From Antrodiella citrinella (taxonomy: Eukaryota > Basidiomycota > Agaricomycetes > Polyporales > Steccherinaceae): a stretch of 64,000 nt of DNA. The stretch is from assembly GCA_004802725.1 (NCBI GenBank), contig SGPM01000056.1:1-64000 (forward strand). Direction: 5' to 3'. The notes under the pieces were generated by a model, which was not told where the DNA came from, did no database searches, and saw nothing but the letters and a program-made list of their open reading frames with translations. This document shows positions 9,911 to 21,500 of this stretch, piece by piece. A program made the translations under genes and the position numbers. How positions within the stretch are numbered: the stretch's first letter is position 1; the number at the start of each line of letters is the position of its first letter.

Positions 9911-12900
9911 CTACCGAGTCCAAGCAGTCATCGTCGCAGCGAAGCCATTAGGGTTCGTGCTCGCCGGCACGACACCCTTTGAGTTGACACTGAGTTTACG
10001 TGTGGCACCGACAGTGGACAGACTGAGCTGATATTTAACTCCGACGGTGGACAAGCTGAAGATGCTGATCGTAGATATATCGTCAATGTCGGCGACATGG
10101 GTCTGGCAAGAGTTGCTGTCGATGCAGCTTTGCCCGTAATCGCAGAAGAAACTGTACAACCCGGCCCCTGCACAAACGATCATTTATCTCGCGGTCATGA
10201 CAGGAATGAATATTATTTTGATTCGGACTCACCAAATACTAGGATGTTGTGTGAATTTCGAACGTACAGAGCCCACGACGACGTTTGGCCGTCCATGGAG
10301 GGGTCTTGAAGTAAGGGACGAATGGTGAAAGGAGCGGGAGCCGGCGGTGAGGGCTGGTAGTAAGGCTATGAGGAGAATTTCAGATTCAGCTCCTGCTGAG
10401 ATCTTGGATAGGTTATTATCATACCGTTTCTGTCTGAATGAGACCCATATAGTGATCTCGTGCACCTGTCAAGTTATACTGGTACAGCGTATGGTGCTCA
10501 GCTGCAGTGATCTCGTCAGCACAGCGCATACGCATCTTCACAGAACACTCACAACCGGTGCCGATCATCCACACTGGTCCCCGGGATTGCGACAAGATAC
10601 CACGACCACTGAACACGGTGATCTGTTCTGTACCATCGAGATCGTGATCAGCGAGCCAAACCCAAGTACCTTCAAGGTACGCGTTCGAATCATGTGAGAG
10701 GTACAGTCCCATATGTGCCGCGAAACACGATGCTTCCGACGTAGGCTTCTTTGGGCATTGTGCCTGCTGGAGATTGCTTCCTGCCGCCCCGCCCAACCTA
10801 GTGATCATGTTCATTATTTACGGATCCACAACGACCACCAACCTGAACGCACCGTATATGCGTGTCCCACATCCCGGCACCACCCTGCTCAGAAGACCGG
10901 GCGTTCCATTGCATCACAATAGCCCCACCGGCTGACGGTCAGAAGTTCAGAATCGCGTCTGAAGAAAAAATAGACAGGGCGTCTCACCAGGGCCTCGCGT
11001 TGTGAACAACATGTCCGTGATTTCTACTATCCCCTCGCACTCATTGCCGACTTTGACGATAGGCGTCGGAGACGCCACCCCCGAGAAGACAGTTCCTCCG
11101 CCCATGATTGTGCTCCATATTTCACCAACAATTCGGATGTTGAAGTGCATGCTGATCGTGTTTGTGACGAGGTACGTGCCGGCGTCGAAGAAAACGATCT
11201 TGTCAGTACCGGCATACTGCAGACAACGATAAGCACAGTCCGCCCGGCGAGTGTCATAACGCTTGCCTTGTCAAAGATATTTTGGATCGCAATAGTATCG
11301 TCCGTGTAGCCATCACCTTTCGCGCCTTCATCCTTGACGCTCACGAACGCACTGACAGGGTAGTCTTCGTATCTGCGCAGCAACACGTTATTCGAAACCA
11401 AAAATAAATATTGTGACTGCAGCACGCACTGTGGGCGTGCTTTCCCGAAAATTCTTCCTTGTCCGTCCAATAAGGATGCAGCCTTCGTTGGTGCGGCGAT
11501 ATGATCCTGCACGAACTTCGGAGTCGAGCTTGTTCCGCTAAATATATTTCCTTGCGCCCACGATTCGATGATCGTTGTTCCACCTTTAAGAACGACCTGG
11601 CCACCAACGACGCCGACCGCAACCGGGACATTTTTGAGGTGAATATTGTTGAGGACTAGCGAGCCGGCAAGAGAAGTAGAGGGCTTGGAGTTGCGAATGA
11701 AGATTGGCGTGTTGGTGACCTCAGCGTCGATGATGGCTTCAGCGCCGACACCTTGGTTCTCCTTCGTCGTTCCGCCTGTCGCGAGATCAAACCCAACCTG
11801 GCAATTGTTGACTAGAGAACCGCCAGTTCAATCACTTTGTGCAAGTTTACCATGGAAAGAAGACCTGCGTACTGGTAATCCCTTGAAACGTCCATCCTAC
11901 GTGAACGGTGAGAATTGCCCATGTAATGTGCAGTCGAACGTTGTTGAATACACAACGTACCCCAATTCCAGATGGCGAAGACGGCCGTGTTGGCATTGTT
12001 CACAGTAACATTGCGCACCGTAAATCTAAGATTGGTTGGCGCTGTCAGGATGTCGTCGGCGGACTCGGCTGAGCGTACTCACTGTTGATTCCCCACCCAC
12101 ATGCCGTACTTGCCTATGCCACGCAGCACATTAAATTAACAGCGGGGACTGAACACCGTGTGACATACCACCGTTGAAGGTAAGATCTGTACATAGCACG
12201 TCAGGATGTGCCACGTACATGCTGTTCGCGAATACACATACCACTCATGAAGCCGCCACTGCCGTTCTCCATCCATATCCCTAGTAACAGCGATCACGAT
12301 CAGCCACACCTGGTACTTGTGTGGTATCCTTCAATCTACAAACCTTGATGATTGTTCCCACTCGCGGTGCTCATTTCCACGACAACGTTGAACAAAGATG
12401 TAGCTTGTGAGACTTGCCAATGCACGCCAGTTGCCGAAGCCTCGGCCGGCATCTGTCGCAGGTCAATGATGAAGTTTCGAACACTCCGGAAGAAGTTGTT
12501 TTGGTTGATGAACCATTGCGCCCCGTCACCGCCGGGGATATATGGGTCGGCATCTAAGTTGTCAACTTCAGTACTTGTCTTGTCCAATATGAAGTACGGC
12601 GGGGCAGATACCAATGACGGCCATTCCCGTGAAGTTCGGGGCGGCGAGCAGAGTCGGGGGTTTTCTCGCATCTCCGATCAGCTGGGTGTAATAGTATGTC
12701 TCAATAGGAGCCGTGAGTTTATATGTTCTTCGCCAGTCCTATTCAGCTTCAAATGTAGTCCTCGATTCGAATGCACGGACTTACCCCTGTGGGAAGTACA
12801 GAATCGCAGGAGTGACTGTGGATGAATCAGCGTTGCCTCCGCCACCACATCGTCCACCAGTAGACATTGCAACTCTAGCAAGCCAAAATTAACGTTACAT

Positions 12901-13307
12901 TTCAAGTCAAGGACGGACAGACCCACCTGATAGCAGCGGTGTCATCGGTGACCCCATCGCCTTTAGCTCCGAAATCTTTCACGTTGCGAAAGACTTGGTA
13001 AGATTCAGGACTTGCATTGAATGGCGATGTGCCCTGCATATATAGTGCTTGGAATAAGTACCGCCGTATCCGTCAAGGACGTGGACTGCCTGCCTGATGT
13101 CTGATTTTCTCCATCCAAAATGGTTCTGAGTCGTCGGCACGAGGCTTGGCAGTCGGTACTGAAGTTACAAAGCGATTGCCGCAAAAGAGAAAGGTCGTGA
13201 TAGCGCAAGAGCGTAGCGGGGATAGAGGGGTGTGTCAGAAAGCATTAGCGGCAAGCAGAAGTGAATTGGACAAGAAGCGGAAACAACAGGTGTTGCTTCG
13301 ATGGCAT
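9911..13307 (-). CDS. GH55 exo-beta-1,3-glucanase
   Basis: This is a secreted glucanase of family GH55, which releases glucose from beta-1,3-glucan and is built from two right-handed beta-helix halves. Both halves are visible, each opening with the pectate-lyase-like repeat: VFRNVKDFGAKGDGVTDDTA near 12930-13010 and VSVKDEGAKGDGYTDDTIAI near 11290-11350. Other family segments are STGGRCGGG, STVTPAILYFPQG, GMWVGNQQ, KDKIVFFDAGTYLVTNT and GAGLYSFFCDYGQSC near the C-terminus, and it ends at TAG in 9911-9913. The N-terminal FWMEKIRHQ joins GTSPFN only if an intron with a GC donor is removed (13034-13093). The first exon is unresolved. A possible start at 13305-13307 opens MPSKQHLLFPLLVQF, a plausible signal peptide, but the exon 1 join does not fit cleanly. 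It is divergent from the GH5 glucanase. Confidence 0.88.
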
Positions 13308-14459
13308 CGTGACTGTATGCGTAAGGAAGGACGCACAAGCATCTGAACTGTGGCGCTCCTCTGTTCTTTCAACATGACTGAGGTTCAACTGCTTTTTTGA
13401 AGGTCCCCAGAGACTTGGAGGAATCGACATCATATCAAGCTGTGGTGTTCCGACACGATCCGGAAGCAGTGACCAGTGAGCTGAGCGGCGAGATGTGGAA
13501 GTGTATACAGATTGGCTCTTACGATGAACACAATTCGAGGAACGTAAGTCGCGGGCGGTGAAACTGGGCGTTGAGTACACACGCGCGTCTACTACGTGTC
13601 AAAGTCTATTTCAGTGGTTGTGACGTCGTGCTTTGAAAAATGGCTTTCGGCGTTGAAATTTAATAGGGAAGTTTTCATCCTCCTGTGCAATGCGAGCTTT
13701 CGATATGATGCTTCGCCAGATAGCAGTCGTCTAATGAGGCTCGCTGGGTTCTCCAGACAGACAATTGGTCCTTTCAGTGTGTAGGGCGGACGCCTGTTAT
13801 GAAAGAAAATCCTGATGCAGACGCGTCAGGAAGTATCCGAGTGCGACGACGGAAGTCCGACATACTTGCAGGTCGACCCAACGGCCCCCGCCTTTCATCA
13901 ATTGCTCCGGAGACGTCCTGGACGGGCCACCGGCGCGTGCAGGAGTTGGTGGCATTGTCACTGGGGAGGGAGCTCTGTTGACGAGGCCGACGCCGTGCAG
14001 GACGCCTGACGCCTGAATCAGGCAAAAATAGCGACCACATGTTAGCACGCAGCAGTGTATTTTTGCGACGGTGATGTTTCTGGGATCCGAAGGTTCGAAG
14101 TTCAACCTGGAGAATATGAACGCGGTGGAAGTAGTAGAGAAATAAGCGACGGCCTTGCGACGGCCCAAGGTGCTCGTGGGAACACGGCGCGTACGGCTGC
14201 AGCCACTGAGAGTTCCCTTCTCCTCCTCCTCAACGCGGTCTTGCTCGCCGTTCATTCCCTCTTTCTCTTCTACCACCACCATCCCTCCTTTCCTCCGTCC
14301 AACGGTATTCGTTTCCACGGTGACGCCCCCGCCAGGTGCCGCTTTTCACTTTGCATCTGTCATTTCCATCATGTGAGTCTTCAAGAGCGCTGCAACCAAC
14401 GCAATACCTTCTCTCTCCCACTCACACTCCCTGCTCGCCTTCCAGAGCAAAGCTGCACC
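13308..14459. promoter_or_regulatory. Shared divergent upstream region of two beta-1,3-glucanases
   Basis: This 1.15-kb region separates the start regions of the GH55 (-) and GH5 (+) genes. It carries a pyrimidine-rich stretch near 14215-14300 (TCCTCCTCCTCAACGCGG and following). A likely 5'UTR intron of the GH5 gene runs 14373-14445, with a GTGAGT donor and a CCTTCCAG acceptor. An open frame extends upstream from 14460 to 14055 but crosses this intron and is not taken as coding. No specific operator was identified. Confidence 0.5.
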
Positions 14460-17251
14460 ATGTCCGGGCCCGCCTACGAACCCGTTCAATGGTCTTCCGA
14501 TCACCAAGATGACGTTCCGTACAATACCCCGCTCTCGCCAGATGCGATGCAGACCGGATTCCACAATCCGGAGACCATTCCCTTAGATCCACTCGACGAC
14601 CTGCCAGCAGGTGCTTCTCGCCCTCGTTTTCTTGGTTCAGCTTTCGCGGGAGAAGGTCCTAACCCTCGTGAATCGTACGCTTCCTCATCCAACAGCTTCC
14701 CTATTCAAGACGACTACAATTCTTCCGTCTACGCTCTGAACGAGCAGCGTCCAGATGCCGGTCGAGGTTCCGCTTCGTATGGCTACCGTGACGACCCAGC
14801 CGACTCGCAGTCCAACTTTGGCAAGTCGCCTGTCTTCACGGAGTCGCCATACCTTGCTGAGAAGCGGAACGCGTACCCCGCGCCACGGACATCCCGCCGC
14901 CGCCCTATCATCATTGGTGCCGTCGTTGTCTCTATTCTGCTTGTTGCAGGCATCGCTCTTGGCATCTACTTCGGGGTGGTGAGACCTAAAAATGACAAGG
15001 ATGGTTCCGGTGCCGTCTCAAGCGGTAGCACTGCTAGCTCATCCGGCGCTCGTCCCTCTGCTACGAACTCACCTAGCGGCACGTTGGCCGTCGTCACTGG
15101 TGGCGACGGCAGTCAGATTACGCTAGACGATGGCACAACGATGACTTACACCAACAAGCTTGGTGGTACTTGGTATTGGGATGAGAATGATCCATTCAAT
15201 AACGGTGCACAAGCACAGTCGTATACCCCTGCATTGAACCAGACTTTCAATTATGGCGTTGACATTATTCGCGGGTTCGTCCGTTCCATCTTACCACCAT
15301 TTATGCGGCTGTACTGATAACATTTGTATCCAGTGTTAATCTGGGTGGATGGCTTAACACAGAACCAGTACGTACCGCATAGCATTGATTGTGTTACATA
15401 TACTGACGTTCATCTATTGCAGTTTATGTAAGTAGCATTATATTGCTGATTCAGATCCGGAATTGACCGGCGACGTCCAGTGTTCCCGCTCTCTACGAGC
15501 TGTACGTCAACTCGTCGACTCCAGCAGTCGACGAGTGGACGCTGTCTCAGAACATGGCCGCCGATACTGCCAACGGTGGACTGTCGCAGTTAGAGGATCA
15601 TTACAAGACGTTCATTGTAAGTCTTCACTAGAATATGTGCGAAGGCCGTAGCTCATCATGAACCATTACACCAGACGGAGCAGGACTTTATCGAGATTGC
15701 AGCTGCAGGACTCAATTATGTCCGGATACCCATCGGCTTTTGGGCCATAGAGACTCGCGATGATGAGCCCTTCCTCGCCAAAACGTCATGGACGTAAGTG
15801 TAAATCTCATTTGGTTTCTGCATACTCTAATGGTTCCACAATTAGATACTTCTTGAAGGCCATCAAATGGGCTCGCAAGTACGGTATTCGTATTAACCTT
15901 GATTTCCACGCGTTGCCGGGAAGTCAGAATGGCTGGAACCACTCAGGAAAGCTCGGCACCATCGGTGTCCTCAACGGTCCCATGGGTTATGCTAACGCTC
16001 AACGTTCGCTTGATTACATCCGTATCCTCGCCGAGTTCATCTCCCAGCCTGAGTACAAGGACGTCGTCAGTATGTTCGGTGTGACCAATGAACCTCAAGC
16101 ACCTACCTTCGGCCAGGAGAACCTTGTCAGATTGTAAGCGTTTTCGTTGTTGCTTGGGAGTGAGTTTTGCCTGCTGAGACCTTGTGACAGCTATTTGCAG
16201 GCATACAACATTGTCCGTAACGCCGGTGGTGTAGGTGCAGGGAGCGGTCCTTTCATTTCCTTCCATGAAGGTTTCGAGGGCCTAGCAAACTGGGTCGGCA
16301 TGTTCGTCGGCTCCGATCGTACCAGTCTCGATATCCACCCGTACCTCTGCTTCGGCACTCAATCTTCAGCTCCCTACTCCTCCTATGCCAGCACACCTTG
16401 TCAAGCGTGGGCTGTGGCCCAGAACACCTCGATGTCAGCATTCGGTCTTACACAAGCCGGAGAGTGGAGTCTTGCCATCAATGACTGTGGTCTTTGGGTG
16501 AACGGTGTTGGTCTGGGAACGCGTTATGAAGGCACCTACCAAGGTGGCACCGGCCCAGGTCTAGGTTCATGCGATCAGTGGACCGATTTCGCTACTTGGA
16601 CTCCCGCCATGAAGCAAGACATAGAGAACTTTGCGTTGTCGAGTATGAGTGCTCTTCAGGTGCGAACTACTTCAATTTATAGGGCATTTGAGTTTGCTCA
16701 TGTTTCGAGTACAGAACTATTTCTTCTGGACGTGGAAGATTGGTAACTCATCTGTGACCGGTAAGGTTGAAGCACCGCAATGGTCGTATCAGCTTGGTTT
16801 GCAGCAGGGCTGGATGCCCACGGACCCGCGCGCTGCCGATGGTATCTGCCAACCTTCTCAGCCTTTCAATGGTCCTCTCTCTGCGTGGCAGGTCGGTGGT
16901 GCTGGTGCCAACACTTTGCAAGCTGCGTTCACCAACTCGTACACGTGGCCTCCCACTTCTCTTTCGGCCGCAGGCGCTGTTTCAACACTCCCGTCATACA
17001 TCACCAGCAGTGCCGTCCCCACTCTTCCTGTCCCTACCTTCACCAACTCAGCTGGTTCGACAGTCAGTGCCGGAGATGGCTGGCAGAACACACAGGACAC
17101 TACGCTGATGGCCGTTGCCAATCCCACATGCAGTTATCTGGATCCTTGGGTGAACCCCACGGTTCCCCCACCCAATCCGTTGTGCACAGGCAATGCTCGT
17201 CGAGATTTCAAGCCTCCGCGATCACAGATCACACCACCGCCCAAGGCATAA
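14460..17251 (+). CDS. GH5 exo-beta-1,3-glucanase, type II membrane-anchored
   Basis: It hydrolyses beta-1,3-glucan at the cell surface and is probably involved in wall remodelling. The N-terminal ~145 residues are Ser/Pro-rich and cytosolic. They are followed by RRR and one membrane helix (IIIGAVVVSILLVAGIALG) near residue 150, then a Ser/Thr-rich stalk and a GH5 barrel. Catalytic segments are clear: FGVTNEPQ holds the acid/base Glu and QAGEWSLAINDCGLW the nucleophile Glu, as in fungal Exg-type enzymes. RGVNLGGWLN, YVRIPIGFWA and NYFFWTWKIG are also present. The C-terminus is Pro-rich. This layout matches membrane-bound exoglucanases of subfamily GH5_9 in basidiomycetes. The start at 14460 (MSGPAYEPVQW) was chosen because the upstream in-frame extension crosses a likely 5'UTR intron. 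The stop is TAA at 17249-17251. Confidence 0.93.
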
Positions 17252-17916
17252 GCCTACGATCTATCCACATCGCCGCTTACATGGCACTAATGCTTTCCTG
17301 ATGTTGTATACGTGCAGTTTAGATGGACTACTTTCTCTTTCCCCTCACATCATCTCACTGCTTTTGTCCCGTTCTATCATTCCACACACAACACCTTGAC
17401 ATTCTTCTGACACGTTCGGGGTCGTATTAGTATAGATTATAGGCATTACGAAAACCGGTGAGGTTGGGTTTGCGCACTCGCGCATGGACTTGTTACGTTA
17501 TGATTTGAATTCGAATTCTTTGGACCTTCTCTCTCTAACTCATTCTCTCGCTCGCTCGCTCGCTCTTGACTCACTCTCGCTTTTCTCTGACTCCACCATC
17601 ATCTCTCTGCATTACATTACATAGTCCACACCTTGGCTTGGTTGATTTGCTCGCATTTCCCCACCCACGGAATTGACGTCGCCTACACATGCACATGCAT
17701 ATGCACACCACTTGGAACCTCCCTGGTCCTTTTACAGTATTACCCCGTCTGTATCTATCATGGGGCGACATCGTATATTCTTGTTGGTCGATCTGAACGT
17801 GTATGCCCGTCGCACACAACAACGTATGATACAATCAAGCTATGTTAACGTTTGTGAACAGGATATCGAGTGGTGGTGGTACAGTACATTCCAATTCATC
17901 ATCGTGTGTTCGTCAT
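17252..17916. other. Convergent intergenic region
   Basis: This region holds the 3' flanks of the GH5 glucanase (+) and a small minus-strand gene. It contains a CTCG microsatellite (17547-17564) and an alternating CATG/CACA stretch near 17690. No gene was supported. Confidence 0.5.
17547..17564. repeat. CTCG tetranucleotide microsatellite
   Basis: Four consecutive CTCG units with a partial fifth lie within a pyrimidine-rich run in the 3' flank of the GH5 gene. Confidence 0.8.
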
Positions 17917-18310
17917 TCAATGCTCTCCGGACGTTGTAGCATACCTATCCTCCAGGTCCTCCTGCCCGCCATGCCCGCCCTCAAAGTCCCGCTCAAAGTA
18001 CGGCTTCGTCGCAGGGGCGGCGTCTCCGTTAGTACCGGTGGTATTGGTAGGTTCGGATTCCTGCTCGCGGATACGCTCTCGGATAGCAGCTAGCTGAGAG
18101 GTCTCCTACATCCCAACAAAGTCATACCGTCAGTCATGAAGGCACAATATTAATGTGTTATAGATGAGAGAGTACCTTCTCGTGAGCGTACCGAGCCTCT
18201 TCGCTCTGCTCTTTCGATTTCCAGGCGGGATCCTAACATCCGTTCGCAATTAATTTCATGATGAAGAAACCAAAATCAAGAGGTACTTGAGCTGTGCTTC
18301 CAGATGACAT
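17917..18310 (-). CDS. Small conserved-looking hypothetical protein, 77 residues
   Basis: Three exons joined by two consensus introns give MSSGSTAQ, DPAWKSKEQSEEARYAHEK, then ETSQLAAIRERIREQESEP and a Gly/Asp-rich tail ending ATTSGEH. The start ATG is at 18308-18310 (context CCACCATGTC) and the stop TGA at 17917-17919. The middle is predicted helical and highly charged, and the tail is acidic with no signal peptide or membrane segment. The very short first exon and phase-consistent splicing argue for a real gene. I do not recognise a family. It resembles small stress- or ATPase-inhibitor-like proteins only in size and charge, which is not evidence of function. Confidence 0.6.
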
Positions 18311-18579
18311 GGTGGTTTAAGGTGAGTGAGGTGTTGACGACTCGGAGTACTCGGGACAAGTGGCATACGTCATCCAGACTCCTACGGAAGGCTAATATAT
18401 CGATCATTCGCTTTGACTCAGTCTTTGTCTTCAATCCCAGCCTTCATTCGTACAGCTCCTCTTAAAGCAATTGAAAAATCCATTGTGACAAAACAAAGAG
18501 AGCTAGGCAGTACACGGTAAAAAGACAAATCGATAGAGATGGTCGAAACAATTGCAAGAGACAAGTAAATGGAGATACG

Positions 18580-21500
18580 CTATGATGGAGGGTAAGGATG
18601 ATGTTGTTGCTGCTGTTGCTGATGAAGTTGCTGCTGCTGCTGGAACTGTTGTAGTTGTGCATGCTGCGCTTGCTGTTGCTGTATGTTTGTCGACTATTGT
18701 GATACACGGTCAACAACTTTGCCCGATCTGATTCAAGTGAGACAGCGACTAACCTGTAGCAACATCCGTAACTGCTGTTGCGTTGCGTGCTCGGGAGTCA
18801 TCTGTACATGCATGGCTGTATTTGGATAATACTGGGCGAGCGCAGCAGCAGCAGCAGAAGCACGAGGCGCAACCTGCTGAGCACTCATCGCAGCATGGGC
18901 TTGGGCGGAAGGTGGCCGAGGAGAAGCTGAATTCGCAGCAGCAGCGAGGAGAGGTGAAGACTGCTGTGGCAAGCCGGGAGACGAACTCATCGTTCGGGAA
19001 CCAAACGAAGGAGAAAGGTGTGCGCTGCTCAGAGCGGGTGCAACGTTCGCTGCGAGGCTGTTTGGCATCGACTGTTGAGAGGGTACTTGAGCCTGTGCTT
19101 GTGCTTGTGCCTGTGCCTGTGCTTGAGCAGTTTGTGCCAATCGAGCTTGGGCCATCGCTGCAAGAGCACTCGCCTGTGGTGTCGGGACACCATTCACACG
19201 AGCATTTTGCAGTGCCATCTGGTTCGGAAGTCTCTGCTGCTGCGATATGTTCACTTGACTCCGTATTTGAGGGACGCCTTGAGCAGCGGGTATACCGTTG
19301 ACGGGTGGCCGCGGCGCGTTGTTCTGCCCAGAGGGCTTCAATACCCCAATTGAGCATCACTGAGAGTTGCCTGGAACATCGATCGTACTCACCGATCCAT
19401 TACCGGCCTGTAGCCGCATTTGCTGCTGCTGCTGCAAGTTATGTTGGCGAACTGTTTCCGCGTTGTTGCGTCTGTCTCGCATCTGTTTCTCGTGTAGAAG
19501 CCGAGCGTCCAGGTCTGCCTTTTTGCGACTGATCTCAGCAGGCGACATGAATGCCAGTTGGCTATACTGATTATGGGTATCGTGCATCTGTTGCGCCTTG
19601 GGTCTTGCGGCTGCTTGTAGGATGTCAACATATTTCAGTCATGGTGGGCATGATAAGTACCGCATACCTTGTGCTTTCTGTGCAGCTTCTCGTTTCTTGG
19701 CAGCTTTACGCAAAGCCTCATGCATGAGCGCATGTCTACGCTTCTTCGGCTCCATACCTTGTGTAGAGTTGGGCGCAGTGAGGTTGACGCTGGCTGCATT
19801 CATCGCTGTGCTGAAGGAGCGTTTGATGCCTCTGGTGGTCATCTGAGTGGTCGGTAGCGTAGGCGTCATAGTAGTCTCCTCCTTAGTCAAAGTGTGGTGA
19901 CGTGCATAGCAGTCCGAGAACGTCCTCTTCTCAGTGGGTATGGTGATACGACATGAGTTGAAAGCTTCCGCGATGAGTAACCAGTTGCCTGGATACTTGT
20001 CGACGAGTTGCAGTAAGAGGGCATCGTCATGTGGGGTCCACGTAATGGTGTCTCGTTCTTTGGTAGATGGAGTCGATCGGCCCCGAATTGGGAGGCCACC
20101 AGATCGCTGTCCGACATTACCAAAAATACCTGGTGTACAGCGTTGAGTAAACGTCAAGGGGAACTGAAAATCTACGCACTATTGGCACTAATGGCGTCGT
20201 CGATCGGCCGAGCGGCAGGTGATTTGAAGTCAGCCATGATAACGTTGTCCTCCAACCCATGCCACCCCTCTTCCGACCAATGATTTGAAGGTTCCAGAGG
20301 CCCAATGAGTGTAGGTTTGTAATACATCATCTCGTTCGTTGGAACTAACTTCGTATATGTTGTATCCTCTGCCCGTTTATTGGGATCGTCTTTGTCTGCC
20401 CGACGATCAGACTTCCGTTTACCCTCGCCTGGCGGAGGTGCGACATCCAGCATGCCGAAAGGGTGGAAATCAGGGAAGATCACAGAGAGGTCAGAAGGAA
20501 GTGGAGGTGCATTGGAGGGGTCATCGGTGGAGAGGTCTGACATACTCTTCATAAGGTCGAACTCGTCCAGGTCAACAAAGAGGGAATCTAGTTCAGAGTA
20601 GACAATCTGCTCGCGGAGTGGAGCGTAAGTGCTAGACTTGATCTTCTTGATAGGTGTTTTGGGAGTTGCTGGTGGGGGTGGCGCTACCGTTGCTCCCAAG
20701 ATAGGATTCTCTGATGTTGCCGTTAGAGGATGTCTACCGTTTTCGGGGGCCCATACGCGGTCCGCAGGCGCGAAGCTCTTGGTTTCACTTTGCTGAGAAT
20801 TGATATCCATAGTGGCCTCGTCACCATCGCGTGGACCTTGAAGAGCGGAAAGGTCCTCGACATCCTCCAATTTCGGATGAATATCTTGGGAGCTAGCGTC
20901 TTGACTTTCCTGTGTACGATCCAATTCATCCTGAATGACGTTAGATGGTTGAAGAACGTCAAGGACATCTTGCTGTTCCTTCTCTTGTTCATCGTCGCTA
21001 TCATCGTCGGAACCATCGTCTCCCGGAGTCGACGTCTGCTTCGAGTCTTCACCATCCTCTTCTTCGCGTGCAAGCTCGGCGTCACCTTCATCATCGACGT
21101 CACCCCCGTCATCGCCAACGACGGCCGCTTTGTCAAAGGTCGTATCTTTGTCAAGCGCATCGTCGCGTGGTCGTTTCCAGAGGACACAGATCCCACGATG
21201 CACGCGTTCCTCGAGAGAGCCAGCTTCGTGCCATTCAATGACCGCGTGAGCAAGGTTGTAAGCCAGAGCGAGCTTCCAACGTCGTTCTTCTCGGAAGTCG
21301 GTACGCATCCACTTCTACAGTCGCAGTCAGCGTCGGCAAGTGCAATATTCACCGAAACACCTACTATCTCATCCATGAGATAATCTCGATGGGTTTTCGA
21401 GAGACCGCCGACACCCCTCTGCTTCTTGGGTTGCCTGAAACTCCACCGTCCAGCGTCTTTCAGCTGTTCGACCTTCTCCAGCGTTCGAAGTAGCCGGACT

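Noticed and set aside
14055..14459. In-frame upstream extension of the GH5 glucanase
   Set aside because: The frame stays open, but the extension crosses a consensus intron (14373-14445), begins in unremarkable sequence, and family members start near MSGPAYEP.
20730..21383. Long plus-strand open frame opposite the Eaf1 HSA region
   Set aside because: It is antisense to a well-supported domain, has no motif of its own, and arises from Eaf1 codon bias.
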